64,000 nucleotides of DNA, from positions 62,001 to 126,000 of the forward strand of contig NZ_JAAMPU010000099.1 of assembly GCF_012911565.1 (NCBI RefSeq), given 5' to 3'. Shown here piece by piece: positions 9,514 through 18,016 of the stretch. Within the stretch, counting starts at the first letter, position 1, and each line of letters starts with the position of its first letter. This stretch comes from Flavobacterium silvaticum (GTDB lineage: Bacteria > Bacteroidota > Bacteroidia > Flavobacteriales > Flavobacteriaceae). A model generated the notes under the pieces. The model did no database searches, was not told where the DNA came from, and worked only from the letters and a program-made list of their open reading frames with translations. The translations under genes were made by a program, and so were the position numbers.

Positions 9514-9541
9514 AGCCCTGAAATTTTCGGGGCTTTTTTAT
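9514..9541 (+). terminator. Intrinsic terminator of the tail-specific protease gene
   Basis: AGCCCTGAA pairs with TTCGGGGCT around a 3-nt loop (one G-T pair), followed directly by seven T residues, 22 nt after the stop codon. Confidence 0.9.
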
Positions 9542-9657
9542 TTTATGGGGCATGATAATTTCGAAATGCCTACTTTGAAACAGTGTTACGAAATCGTTTT
9601 CTGCTAAAAATTTATTATAATTTCAAAAATCGAAAGTTCACGCTAACCTAAAAAAAT

Positions 9658-9665
9658 TATATTTG
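9658..9665 (+). promoter_or_regulatory. -7 box of the arginine operon leader
   Basis: TATATTTG matches the Bacteroidota -7 consensus exactly. The G lies only 4 nt before the GTG of the leader peptide, so transcription would begin at or one base before that codon. A -33 TTTG is not convincing in the 17-23 nt upstream. Confidence 0.6.
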
Positions 9666-9669
9666 CGCC

Positions 9670-9741
9670 GTGAACTCAAAAGGACATAATCAAATCGCCA
9701 TCACTTCACCGCGACGAAGACCGGGAACTTTCTTGCTATAA
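9670..9741 (+). CDS. Arginine operon leader peptide (candidate attenuator)
   Basis: A 23-codon reading frame beginning with GTG and ending with TAA. It encodes a peptide with three consecutive arginines (Ser-Pro-Arg-Arg-Arg-Pro-Gly, codons CGA CGA AGA at 9712-9720). The frame has a stop at 9649-9651 and no ATG, so GTG at 9670 is the only reasonable start. It sits right behind a -7 box and about 210 bases before the first arginine gene, with a terminator-like hairpin between. This is the layout of ribosome-mediated attenuation, in which stalling at scarce charged tRNA-Arg would allow read-through. I see the peptide, the codons and the hairpin directly; the regulatory role is inferred. Confidence 0.6.
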   Translation: MNSKGHNQIAITSPRRRPGTFLL

Positions 9742-9822
9742 GAACAGTTCTGGTTTTGATTATAACTTTTTGATTTTACTATCTTGAAAATTTCCGTTTT
9801 TACATTCCGTTTTTTCGATTCA

Positions 9823-9886
9823 GGCATTGTCACAGCACAATTGCCCCGACGATTCCATTTTAGACCGTAAGGTCTGTCTGTTTTTT
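9823..9886 (+). terminator. Candidate attenuator hairpins before the arginine operon
   Basis: Two hairpins lie in the 211-base stretch between the leader peptide and the first gene. The first pairs GGCATTGT (9823-9830) with ACAATTGCC (9837-9845), with one bulged A. The second pairs TAGACC (9861-9866) with GGTCTG (9871-9876) around a GTAA loop and is followed 4 nt later by six T residues (9881-9886). The motif AGACCG of the second hairpin's left arm also occurs in the leader at 9718-9723, overlapping the third Arg codon, so alternative pairing with GGTCT is possible. Confidence 0.5.
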
Positions 9887-9952
9887 GGCCGATCCGTTCC
9901 GCCTCAACCCAATCTAACTATTTACCGTTTCATTTTAACCAACACAAAAACA

Positions 9953-10597
9953 ATGGGTATTTCCATACTTATTGCCCAGGAAGAACATTCCCGATTTGCC
10001 GAAGAAATCTGCAACACCATGGAAGCGTCTGCATTGCAACGCGGAACCGGCATTGCCAAGCGTTCTCCGGACTACATTCGGAAGAAGATGGAAAACGGCG
10101 ATGCGATAATAGCCGTCGACGGAAATAAATTTGCCGGTTTCTGCTATATCGAAAGCTGGCAGCACGGAAAATTTGTCGCCAACAGCGGGCTTATCGTTCA
10201 TCCGGATTACCGGAATCTGGGTCTTGCAAAAAAGATCAAGGAACGTGTATTCGAATATTCACAGGAGAAATTCCCGGGAGCGAAGATTTTTGGGATTACG
10301 ACAGGTCTTGCCGTGATGAAAATCAATTCCGAACTCGGATACAAACCTGTGCCATTTTCTGAACTGACCGATGACCCAAGTTTCTGGAAAGGTTGCAGCG
10401 GCTGTTCCAATTACGATATTTTACAAAGAAAAGATTACAAAATGTGCCTTTGTACCGGAATGCTTTACGATCCGTTAACAGACAAGAATCGCGAGAAGTA
10501 TACCTTTAATCAAAAGGTTTTGGCGCGACTAAAGAACATCAAATTGGTTTCATTCCTTAAAAAAGAAAGCCCTAAAGCTAAAAAACAAAAATCATGA
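9953..10597 (+). CDS. GNAT acyltransferase, candidate N-acylglutamate synthase
   Basis: A 214-residue GNAT-fold enzyme at the head of the arginine operon. The acyl-CoA-binding region is visible as GLIVHPDYRNLGLAKKI. The C-terminal third has a cysteine cluster (GCSGCSN, then KMCLCTGMLYDP). No argA or argJ is present in the otherwise complete operon, so this gene is the natural candidate for acylating glutamate in step one, with succinyl- or acetyl-CoA as donor. I recall that a GNAT in Bacteroides arginine clusters has been proposed for this role from genetic data, but cannot check it. I took the ATG at 9953 because the upstream extension runs through the attenuator region. Its end overlaps argG by 4 nt (ATGA). 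Confidence 0.75.
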   Translation: MGISILIAQEEHSRFAEEICNTMEASALQRGTGIAKRSPDYIRKKMENGDAIIAVDGNKFAGFCYIESWQHGKFVANSGLIVHPDYRNLGLAKKIKERVFEYSQEKFPGAKIFGITTGLAVMKINSELGYKPVPFSELTDDPSFWKGCSGCSNYDILQRKDYKMCLCTGMLYDPLTDKNREKYTFNQKVLARLKNIKLVSFLKKESPKAKKQKS

Positions 10598-11793
10598 CGA
10601 CCTTAAAAAAAGTGGTTCTTGCCTATAGCGGCGGCCTCGATACATCTTTCTGCCTCAAATACCTGCAGCAGCAAGGCTATGAAGTACATACGATTCTTGT
10701 AAACACCGGTGGCTTTTCCACTGAAGAACTTGCCCAGACAGAAAAGCGTGCCTATGAACTCGGAAGTGCTTCCCATATAAACCGTGACATCATTGATGAT
10801 TACTACCAAAAGGCGATCAAATATCTTGTCTTCGGGAATGTCCTTAAAAATAATACGTATCCGTTGTCTGTCAGTGCCGAACGTGTTTTCCAGGCCATAG
10901 AAGCCGTGCGTTTTGCCAAAAGCATCAATGCCGATGCCATTGCACACGGAAGTACAGGAGCCGGAAACGACCAGATTCGCTTCGATCTTATTTTCCGTAC
11001 CATCGCACCTCAAATCGAAATCATCACGCCAATCCGCGATTTGAAGTTAAGTCGTCAGCAGGAAGTGGAATGGCTGGAGCAAAACGGTGTTTCGTACTCA
11101 TGGCAAAAGGCGCAATACTCGATCAACAAAGGAATTTGGGGAACGAGTGTGGGCGGAAAAGAGACATTGACATCAAACCAGCCGTTACCGGAAGATGCAT
11201 TTCCATCTCCATTACTAAACACCGAACCTAGAAAAGTCACGCTTCATTTTGAAAACGGGGAATTGGTCGGGTTGAACGGAAAGTCAGATAAACCCTCGGC
11301 GAATATCATCGCTTTGGAAGAAATTGCGTCGGCTTATGCAATCGGTCGCGATATCCATGTTGGCGATACGATTATCGGGATAAAAGGACGCGTCGGATTT
11401 GAAGCTGCAGCTCCATTGATCCTGATCAAAGCCCATCATCTTCTCGAAAAACACGTGCTTACCAAATGGCAGCAATACTGGAAAGAGCAACTTGGTAATT
11501 GGTACGGCATGTTGTTCCATGAAGGCCAATACCTCGATCCGGTCATGCGTAACATCGAAACGTTTTTGTCCGATACGCAAAAGAATGTCAACGGAACTGT
11601 TACTGTAACGTTGAAACCGTATCATTTTTCACTCGACGGAATCGAATCGCCACACGATCTAATGAACACCGGTTTCGGCCAATACGGCGAAATGAACAAT
11701 GCCTGGACAGCCGAAGATGCCAAAGGTTTCATCAAAATAACCGGAAACGCCCAGGCTATTTACGCCCAGGTCAATAAGGAAAGCTATGATTAA
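10594..11793 (+). CDS. argG: Argininosuccinate synthase
   Basis: A 399-residue cytosolic enzyme that condenses citrulline and aspartate with ATP to argininosuccinate. The PP-loop ATP-binding motif AYSGGLDTS spans residues 10-18, and AHGSTGAGNDQIRF is the conserved citrulline/aspartate-binding segment. It overlaps the GNAT gene by 4 nt and argC by 8 nt, so translation is probably coupled along the operon. Length is normal. Confidence 0.97.
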   Translation: MTTLKKVVLAYSGGLDTSFCLKYLQQQGYEVHTILVNTGGFSTEELAQTEKRAYELGSASHINRDIIDDYYQKAIKYLVFGNVLKNNTYPLSVSAERVFQAIEAVRFAKSINADAIAHGSTGAGNDQIRFDLIFRTIAPQIEIITPIRDLKLSRQQEVEWLEQNGVSYSWQKAQYSINKGIWGTSVGGKETLTSNQPLPEDAFPSPLLNTEPRKVTLHFENGELVGLNGKSDKPSANIIALEEIASAYAIGRDIHVGDTIIGIKGRVGFEAAAPLILIKAHHLLEKHVLTKWQQYWKEQLGNWYGMLFHEGQYLDPVMRNIETFLSDTQKNVNGTVTVTLKPYHFSLDGIESPHDLMNTGFGQYGEMNNAWTAEDAKGFIKITGNAQAIYAQVNKESYD

Positions 11794-12751
11794 AGTTGGA
11801 ATAATTGGCGCATCGGGTTACACCGGAGGTGAATTGCTGCGGTTGCTGGCGAATCATCCTGAGGCTGAAATTACATTTGCCTACAGCACGACTTTCGCCG
11901 GAAAAGCTATCGGAAGTATCCATCAGGATTTGATTGGTGCCAATTTGGGAAGTTTTACAGATGTGGTTCAGGCAGATGCCGATGTCATTTTCCTCTGCCT
12001 CGGTCACGGAAAATCGAAAGAATTTTTGAATTCTCACGCTTTTTCAGATGCCACAAAAATCATCAATCTCGGTAATGATTTCCGTTTGTCAAAAGATGCC
12101 GATGGATTCATCTACGGACTTCCGGAACTCAATCGGAACAAAATAAAAGCATCGGGCAAAATTGCAAATCCGGGTTGTTTTGCCACGGCGATACAGTTGG
12201 CTTTGCTTCCGTTGGCTGATAAAAATCTGCTGAATCTGGATGTCCACATCAATGCAACTACAGGAAGCACGGGCGCCGGCGTGAGCCTTTCGGAAACGTC
12301 GCATCATCCGTGGCGAATGGGAAATATGTCGCATTACAAAGCATTTTCGCATCAGCATCTCGACGAAATCAATCAGAGCCTCAAATCGCTTCAGCCGGAT
12401 TTTGAAGCGGAACTGCTATTCATTCCAAACCGCGGCGATTTCACCAGAGGCATTTTCGCGACGCTGTACACCAAATGCGACATTGACTTTTCTGAAGTAG
12501 AAAAACTGTATAAAGATTTTTATGAAACTGAACCTTTCGTGTATGTAACGACAGAAGCTATCTCGCTAAAATCTGCAATCCAAACGAACAATTGCATCAT
12601 AAGCATCGAGCAAAAAGGAAACTATCTTTTGATTACATCGGTCATCGATAACCTTATAAAAGGCGCATCGGGACAAGCGATGCAGAATATGAACCTGATG
12701 TTCGGCCTTGATGAAACCATCGGCCTCAAATTAAAAGCAACCGGATTTTAA
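11786..12751 (+). CDS. argC: N-acyl-gamma-glutamyl-phosphate reductase
   Basis: A 321-residue NADPH-dependent reductase that turns N-acylglutamyl-phosphate into the semialdehyde, step three of the pathway. It has a Rossmann motif IGASGYTGGELLRLL (residues 7-21) and the catalytic cysteine in NPGCFATA; HHPWRMGNMSHYKAFSH lies in the substrate region. The start overlaps argG by 8 nt. If the pathway is succinylated, as ArgF' suggests, the substrate carries a succinyl group; nothing in this sequence alone tells which. Confidence 0.95.
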   Translation: MIKVGIIGASGYTGGELLRLLANHPEAEITFAYSTTFAGKAIGSIHQDLIGANLGSFTDVVQADADVIFLCLGHGKSKEFLNSHAFSDATKIINLGNDFRLSKDADGFIYGLPELNRNKIKASGKIANPGCFATAIQLALLPLADKNLLNLDVHINATTGSTGAGVSLSETSHHPWRMGNMSHYKAFSHQHLDEINQSLKSLQPDFEAELLFIPNRGDFTRGIFATLYTKCDIDFSEVEKLYKDFYETEPFVYVTTEAISLKSAIQTNNCIISIEQKGNYLLITSVIDNLIKGASGQAMQNMNLMFGLDETIGLKLKATGF

Positions 12752-12762
12752 ATTAACACGAC

Positions 12763-13917
12763 ATGACACTTTTTGATGTTTATCCATTGTATGATATCAC
12801 TCCGGTAAAGGCTTTCGGGGCAAAGGTTTTTGATGTTAAAGGCCGTGAATTCCTCGATTTTTACGGAGGCCACGGCGTCATTTCAATCGGGCATTCGCAT
12901 CCGGATTATGTGGCAGCCATTTCAAATCAGGCAGCTAAACTCGGATTCTATTCGAATTCAATCAAAAATCCGTTGCAGGAAGAACTGGCGGCGAAACTCG
13001 GGCAACTTTCGGGTTATGAAGACTATACGTTGTTCCTGTGTAATTCCGGGGCCGAAGCGAATGAAAATGCCTTGAAACTGGCTTCTTTCCACACCGGAAA
13101 ATCCAAAGTCATCGCGTTTTCCAAGAGTTTCCACGGACGGACTTCGGCGGCTGTTGCGGCTACGGATAATAAATCCATCGTGGCTCCAATTAACAATCAT
13201 GAGGTTGTCTTTCTACCGTTGAATGATGCAAATGCTTTTGTATCTGAAATTTCAAAAGGCGATGCAGCCTGCGTTATCATTGAAGGAATCCAGGGTGTTG
13301 GCGGACTCGATGAAGCCGATACTTCTTTCTTCCAGTTGATTTCTGCCGAATGTAAAAAACATAATGTTGTCCTGATCCTCGACGAAATCCAAAGCGGTTA
13401 CGGCCGAAGCGGAAAATTCTTCGCACATCAATATCATGATATACAACCGGATATCATAAGTGTCGCCAAAGGAATGGGCAACGGTTTTCCGATTGGGGGC
13501 ATTCTGATTTCACCCGATTTCAAAGCTTCTCACGGATTACTCGGGACTACTTTTGGCGGAAATCACCTGGCTTGTGCTGCGGCGTTATCGGTACTTGATG
13601 TGATTCAAAAAGAAAATTTGATTCATGAAGTCAATGCAAAGAATGATTATTTCGTCAAAAAAGCATCGGCATTTCCCGAAGTCAAAAAAGTAAAAGGCCG
13701 CGGATTGATGCTCGGGCTCGAATTCGATTTTGAAATTGCAGATTTACGCAAAACCATGATTTACGATCAGGGAATTTTCACCGGGAATGCTTCACAAAAG
13801 AATCTGTTGCGCATTTTGCCACCGCTTTCGATCACATTTGAGGAAATCGATTTGTTTTTCGACGGATTGAAACAAGCATTGGCCAAAGTCGCATCGGCAC
13901 AAAATACATCGGTATGA
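12763..13917 (+). CDS. argD: N-acylornithine aminotransferase (class III)
   Basis: A 384-residue PLP-dependent aminotransferase for the glutamate-semialdehyde to ornithine step of the acylated pathway. The PLP lysine lies in SVAKGMGNGFPIGG; the cofactor-binding region includes NSGAEANENALKLAS and LILDEIQSGYGRSGKF. It lies 11 nt after argC and overlaps argF' by 4 nt (ATGA). Homologues exist for other omega-aminotransferase reactions, but the operon position settles the role. The acyl group used is not visible here. Confidence 0.95.
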   Translation: MTLFDVYPLYDITPVKAFGAKVFDVKGREFLDFYGGHGVISIGHSHPDYVAAISNQAAKLGFYSNSIKNPLQEELAAKLGQLSGYEDYTLFLCNSGAEANENALKLASFHTGKSKVIAFSKSFHGRTSAAVAATDNKSIVAPINNHEVVFLPLNDANAFVSEISKGDAACVIIEGIQGVGGLDEADTSFFQLISAECKKHNVVLILDEIQSGYGRSGKFFAHQYHDIQPDIISVAKGMGNGFPIGGILISPDFKASHGLLGTTFGGNHLACAAALSVLDVIQKENLIHEVNAKNDYFVKKASAFPEVKKVKGRGLMLGLEFDFEIADLRKTMIYDQGIFTGNASQKNLLRILPPLSITFEEIDLFFDGLKQALAKVASAQNTSV

Positions 13918-14861
13918 AAAAATACACTTCCGTAGACGACATCATCGACTTACCCGAACTTTTGGATCTGGCAGCTTCGTTCAAGAAAGAGCCGTTTCAA
14001 TCGGAACAACTCGGCAAACGCAAAACGATTGGGTTGTTATTTTTCAATCCGAGCCTGCGCACACGATTGAGTACCCAGAAAGCCGCATCAAACCTCGGTA
14101 TGGAAGCGATGGTCATGAACCTCAATTCAGAAGGCTGGTTGCTCGAATTCGAAGACGGTGTCGTTATGGACGGAACCAAAGCCGAACACATACGTGAAGC
14201 CGCAGCCGTCGTTTCCCAATATTGCGACATCCTCGCCGTGCGCAGTTTCCCAACTTTGACCGATAAGGAAAAAGACATGCAGGAATACGTGATTTCGGCT
14301 TTCGTCAAATTCGCTTCCGTTCCCGTCATTAGCCTTGAAGGAAGTTCCGAGCATCCGTTGCAGGCACTTGCCGATGCATTGACGATTGCACAATTCAAAA
14401 AAACAGACCGGCCGAAAGTCGTGCTGACTTGGGCGCCGCACCCGAAAGCGTTGCCTCACGCCGTTCCGAATTCGTTTGTCAAAATCATGAAAAGATCTGA
14501 TGTCGATTTTGTGATCGCGAATCCGGAAGGTTATAATCTGGATCCGTCGGTTACGGAAGGAGTCGAAATCCTGCACAACCAAAAAGAAGCTTTTGCCAAC
14601 GCCGATTTTATCTACGCCAAAAACTGGTCGTCATTTGAAACGTATGGACAGGTTTTGTCTACCGATGAATCCTGGACGGTTTCCGAAAAGCGCATGCGGC
14701 TGACCAATGACGCGTATTTCATGCACTGTCTTCCGGTGCGTCGGAATATGATCGTGACCGATGCGGTTTTGGACAGCGACCGGTCTATCGTAATCGAACA
14801 GGCAAATAACCGCACTTTTGCGGCTCAGGCGATACTTTCTAAAATGCTTCAGCATGAGTAA
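13914..14861 (+). CDS. argF': N-acylornithine carbamoyltransferase, probably succinyl type
   Basis: A 315-residue transcarbamylase of the N-acetyl/N-succinylornithine branch. It has the carbamoyl-phosphate motif SLRTRLSTQK (residues 47-56) and HCLPVRRNMIVTD near the C-terminus, which is typical of this branch. The residue that discriminates acyl groups in characterised enzymes (Glu92 in the Xanthomonas acetyl enzyme, Pro90 in the Bacteroides succinyl enzyme) is Ala90 here, in DGTKAEH. I recall that replacing Glu92 by small residues shifts the Xanthomonas enzyme to succinylornithine, so a succinyl substrate is favoured. It overlaps argD by 4 nt and argB by 8 nt. Confidence 0.93.
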   Translation: MKKYTSVDDIIDLPELLDLAASFKKEPFQSEQLGKRKTIGLLFFNPSLRTRLSTQKAASNLGMEAMVMNLNSEGWLLEFEDGVVMDGTKAEHIREAAAVVSQYCDILAVRSFPTLTDKEKDMQEYVISAFVKFASVPVISLEGSSEHPLQALADALTIAQFKKTDRPKVVLTWAPHPKALPHAVPNSFVKIMKRSDVDFVIANPEGYNLDPSVTEGVEILHNQKEAFANADFIYAKNWSSFETYGQVLSTDESWTVSEKRMRLTNDAYFMHCLPVRRNMIVTDAVLDSDRSIVIEQANNRTFAAQAILSKMLQHE

Positions 14862-15633
14862 ACCGAAGCTTTATATTGTAAAAATCGGCGGAAATGTACT
14901 CGATGATTCGGAGGCTTTACAACAGGTTTTGTTCGATTTCAGCCAATTGTCCACAGCAAAAATTCTAGTACACGGTGGAGGAAAAATAGCCACGAGATTA
15001 GCCGAAAGGTTAGGGGTGAAGCCAGAATTTCACAACGGCCGACGCATTACGACTGCAGAAATGCTCGATATCGCCGTGATGAGTTATGCCGGATTGACCA
15101 ATAAAAATGTCGTGGCCCGATTGCAATCTTTTGGTGTGAATGCCATTGGATTTTCCGGTGCCGATGGAAGTCTGATCCTATCAAAAAAGCGTCCGGCCGA
15201 ACCGATTGATTTTGGTTTTGTCGGAGACGTGGAAAAAGTCGATGCTGACTTGCTGAAGAAACTAATCGATTTGAATCTGACCGTGGTTTTTTCAGCCATA
15301 ACCCACGATGGAAACGGAAATCTGCTCAATACGAATGCCGATACGATTGCCTCTGAAATCGCGATTGCCTTGTCTGAAGCATTCGAAACGGCATTGCTGT
15401 ATTGCTTTGAAAAACCCGGGGTTTTGCTAGATGGAGACGATGATAGTTCCGTGATTTCAGAATTGCCGCACCCCGATTATAAAAACCTCGTAGAAAACGG
15501 GAACGTCCATTCCGGAATGTTGCCTAAATTGGAAAATTGTTTCCATGCTTTACAAGCAGGTGTCGCTGAGGTTCGCGTCGGATCTGCTTTAATGCTGACC
15601 GATTCCAAAGCCGGAACAAGAATCAAATTGTGA
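14854..15633 (+). CDS. argB: N-acylglutamate kinase
   Basis: A 259-residue amino-acid kinase that phosphorylates N-acylglutamate, step two of the pathway. The start is the ATG at 14854 (MSKPKLYIVKIGGNVLDD), which overlaps the end of argF' by 8 nt; an upstream extension of the frame lies inside argF' and is unlikely. Family motifs are KIGGNV near residues 10-15, VHGGGKIATRLAERLG and NTNADTIASEIA. Overlap with both neighbours indicates one polycistronic message. It lacks the N-terminal arginine-sensing helix of feedback-inhibited hexameric kinases, which fits control at the transcript level; this last point is inference. Confidence 0.95.
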   Translation: MSKPKLYIVKIGGNVLDDSEALQQVLFDFSQLSTAKILVHGGGKIATRLAERLGVKPEFHNGRRITTAEMLDIAVMSYAGLTNKNVVARLQSFGVNAIGFSGADGSLILSKKRPAEPIDFGFVGDVEKVDADLLKKLIDLNLTVVFSAITHDGNGNLLNTNADTIASEIAIALSEAFETALLYCFEKPGVLLDGDDDSSVISELPHPDYKNLVENGNVHSGMLPKLENCFHALQAGVAEVRVGSALMLTDSKAGTRIKL

Positions 15634-15644
15634 TACCTTTGTCT

Positions 15645-16739
15645 ATGGCCGAAACACAACTCAAAACCCTTTCCGATCAAGCTGTCGATTTACTTAAAAA
15701 GCTCATTGAAACCGAATCGTTTTCGTCTGAAGAAGATGGGACTGCGGCACTTATTTCTGATTGGTTTTCCAGACACGACATTCCAATCCACCGTGAAAAC
15801 CACAACATTTGGGCGTTCAATAAAAACTTCGACAAATCGAAACCGAATATATTGCTGAATTCCCATCACGACACGGTTCGTCCGAATAAAGGCTACACGC
15901 TCGATCCGTTCAAAGCCATTGAAAAAGACAGGAAACTTTATGGTTTAGGGAGCAACGATGCTGGCGGATGTCTGGTTTCACTGCTGGCAACCTTCGTATA
16001 TTTTTATGAGGCTGAAAATCTGCCCTATAATATTATCATGGTCGCTTCTGCCGAAGAAGAAAGCAGCGGGCCGAACGGATTGAACAGCGTCCTGAAAAAT
16101 CTGCCCGAAATTGAACTCGCTATCGTAGGTGAACCGACCGAAATGCAACTTGCCATCGCCGAAAAAGGATTGTTGGTTTTGGATGTCGATGTCAAAGGAA
16201 CACCGGGCCACGCGGCACATCCGAACGACGATAATTCCATTTACAATACAATGGAAGTCATCGATTGGTTTAAAAATTACAAATTCGACAAGGTTTCGGA
16301 TTTGCTTGGGCCAGTAAAAATGACGGTTACACAGATTAATGCGGGCCAGCAACACAATGTGGTTCCGGCGGTTTGTTCGCTTGTTGTCGATATCCGGGTG
16401 ACGGAAAAATATACGAACCAGGAAATTCTCGACACGGTTCAAAAACATGTCAAAGCCGATGTCAGGCCGCGTTCCATGCATTTGAATCCGTCCGGAATCG
16501 ATAAAAATCATTTGCTTGTAAAGGCCGGAATCGAAATCGGGAGAAGCACTTATGGATCGCCCACATTGTCGGATCAATCGGTTTTGAGTTGCCAGTCTAT
16601 AAAACTCGGGCCGGGAAATTCGCTCAGGTCACATTCGGCAGATGAATTTATTTTTATATCTGAAATCTACGAAGGGGTAGAATTATATATCAAAATCCTT
16701 AATGGGTTTTTCAATAAAGTCACATCTGCCAAGCCATGA
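15645..16739 (+). CDS. argE': M20-family N-acylornithine/citrulline deacylase
   Basis: A 364-residue zinc-dependent amidohydrolase. In Bacteroidota clusters it removes the acyl group from N-acylcitrulline, after the carbamoyltransferase. Metal ligands can be read in NSHHDTVRP, GSNDAGG and ASAEEESSG, with a dimerisation domain around KGTPGHAAHP. I used the ATG at 15645 (MAETQLKT) rather than an in-frame GTG at 15630. It overlaps argH by 4 nt (ATGA). Placement between argB and argH supports this role over a general peptidase; whether acetyl or succinyl is removed is open. Confidence 0.92.
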   Translation: MAETQLKTLSDQAVDLLKKLIETESFSSEEDGTAALISDWFSRHDIPIHRENHNIWAFNKNFDKSKPNILLNSHHDTVRPNKGYTLDPFKAIEKDRKLYGLGSNDAGGCLVSLLATFVYFYEAENLPYNIIMVASAEEESSGPNGLNSVLKNLPEIELAIVGEPTEMQLAIAEKGLLVLDVDVKGTPGHAAHPNDDNSIYNTMEVIDWFKNYKFDKVSDLLGPVKMTVTQINAGQQHNVVPAVCSLVVDIRVTEKYTNQEILDTVQKHVKADVRPRSMHLNPSGIDKNHLLVKAGIEIGRSTYGSPTLSDQSVLSCQSIKLGPGNSLRSHSADEFIFISEIYEGVELYIKILNGFFNKVTSAKP

Positions 16740-18016
16740 AAATCTGGGAAAAAGGAATTCCGACCAATCAAAAAATCAATGCATTCACTGTTGGAAATGA
16801 CCGTGAACTCGATTTGCATTTGGCGCAATACGATGCCATAGGATCTATTGCCCAAGCGAAAATGTTGGCTTCTGCCGGATTGATTTCTGCACAAGAATCG
16901 GAAAATCTTGTTGCTGCGCTTGAAGAAATTCTGTCGGATATTTCAAACGGAACATTCAAAATCGAGGCTGAGTTTGAAGACGTCCATTCCAAAATAGAAT
17001 TCCTGCTGATTCAAAAATTGGGTGATGCCGGACGCAAAATCCATACGGCGCGTTCACGGAACGATCAGGTTTTGACGGATATGCATTTGTATCTGAAGGT
17101 GGAAATCTCTCACATAAAAAGTCTGGTAAAGGACCTTTTCGATTTGCTCATCAAGCGTGCTTCTGAAGGTAAAGACATATTGATTCCGGGTTATACGCAC
17201 ATGCAGATTGCCATGCCGTCTTCGTTTGGGTTGTGGTTCGCGGGCTATGCCGAAACACTTGTCGATGATGTATCCTTGTTGAACGCGGCCTTCAAAGTTG
17301 TAGACCAGAATGCGCTTGGTTCAGGTGCCGGTTATGGAAGTTCTTTTCCAATCGACCGAAAGTTGACCACGGAATTACTCGGTTTTTCAGACCTCAAATA
17401 CAACCCGATTGCAGCCCAGATGAGTCGGGGGAAATCTGAGAAAATTACATCATTTGCTTTGTCTTCGGTCGCATCGACTTTGTCAAAATTGAGTGATGAT
17501 ATTATTCTGTATGCCAGCCAGAACTTTGGATTTTTATCGTTGCCAGATGATTTGACAACGGGTTCGAGCCTGATGCCACATAAGAAAAACCCGGATGTAT
17601 TTGAACTGATCCGCGGAAAATCTAATCGGATACAAGCGCTGCCGTACGAAATCACGTTGCTGACGAATAACCTTACGAGTGGCTATCACAGAGATTTCCA
17701 GTTGCTCAAAGAAGGTGTTTTTCCGGCAGTCGAGAATCTTAAAAGTTGCCTGGAACTGATGATTTTCGGCTTGGCAAACCTCAAACTGAAAGAAGGGATT
17801 TTGTCCGATGAAAAATACAGATTGCTGTTTACGGTCGATGCCTTAAATGAGTTGGTCGCTCAGGGAATCCCGTTTCGTACGGCTTATCAGCAAATTGCAG
17901 ATGAGGTTCAGTCCGGAACTTTCAAATCGCCCGATGCTACAAGGCATACGCACGAAGGAAGCATCAATAATCTGTGCCTTGAAGAAATCGTCAGGAAGAT
18001 GGATTCTGAATGCTGA
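16736..18016 (+). CDS. argH: Argininosuccinate lyase
   Basis: A 426-residue member of the fumarase/aspartase superfamily that splits argininosuccinate into arginine and fumarate, the last step of the pathway. The signature GSSLMPHKKNPD with its mobile catalytic loop is intact, as are HTARSRNDQV and GYTHMQIA. It is the last gene of the operon and its stop codon abuts the rodA stop codon on the other strand with no spacer, so any terminator must lie inside rodA. Length is slightly short of the usual 450-460 but all core motifs are present. Confidence 0.97.
   Translation: MKIWEKGIPTNQKINAFTVGNDRELDLHLAQYDAIGSIAQAKMLASAGLISAQESENLVAALEEILSDISNGTFKIEAEFEDVHSKIEFLLIQKLGDAGRKIHTARSRNDQVLTDMHLYLKVEISHIKSLVKDLFDLLIKRASEGKDILIPGYTHMQIAMPSSFGLWFAGYAETLVDDVSLLNAAFKVVDQNALGSGAGYGSSFPIDRKLTTELLGFSDLKYNPIAAQMSRGKSEKITSFALSSVASTLSKLSDDIILYASQNFGFLSLPDDLTTGSSLMPHKKNPDVFELIRGKSNRIQALPYEITLLTNNLTSGYHRDFQLLKEGVFPAVENLKSCLELMIFGLANLKLKEGILSDEKYRLLFTVDALNELVAQGIPFRTAYQQIADEVQSGTFKSPDATRHTHEGSINNLCLEEIVRKMDSEC

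Noticed and set aside
9827..9952. Longer start for the GNAT protein
   Set aside because: The extension crosses the hairpin and T-run of the attenuator region and has no resemblance to a GNAT N-terminus.
9742..9952. An ArgR-type operator before the arginine genes
   Set aside because: I found no palindromic box of that type, and no argR-like gene is in the window; the leader/hairpin arrangement explains the region better.
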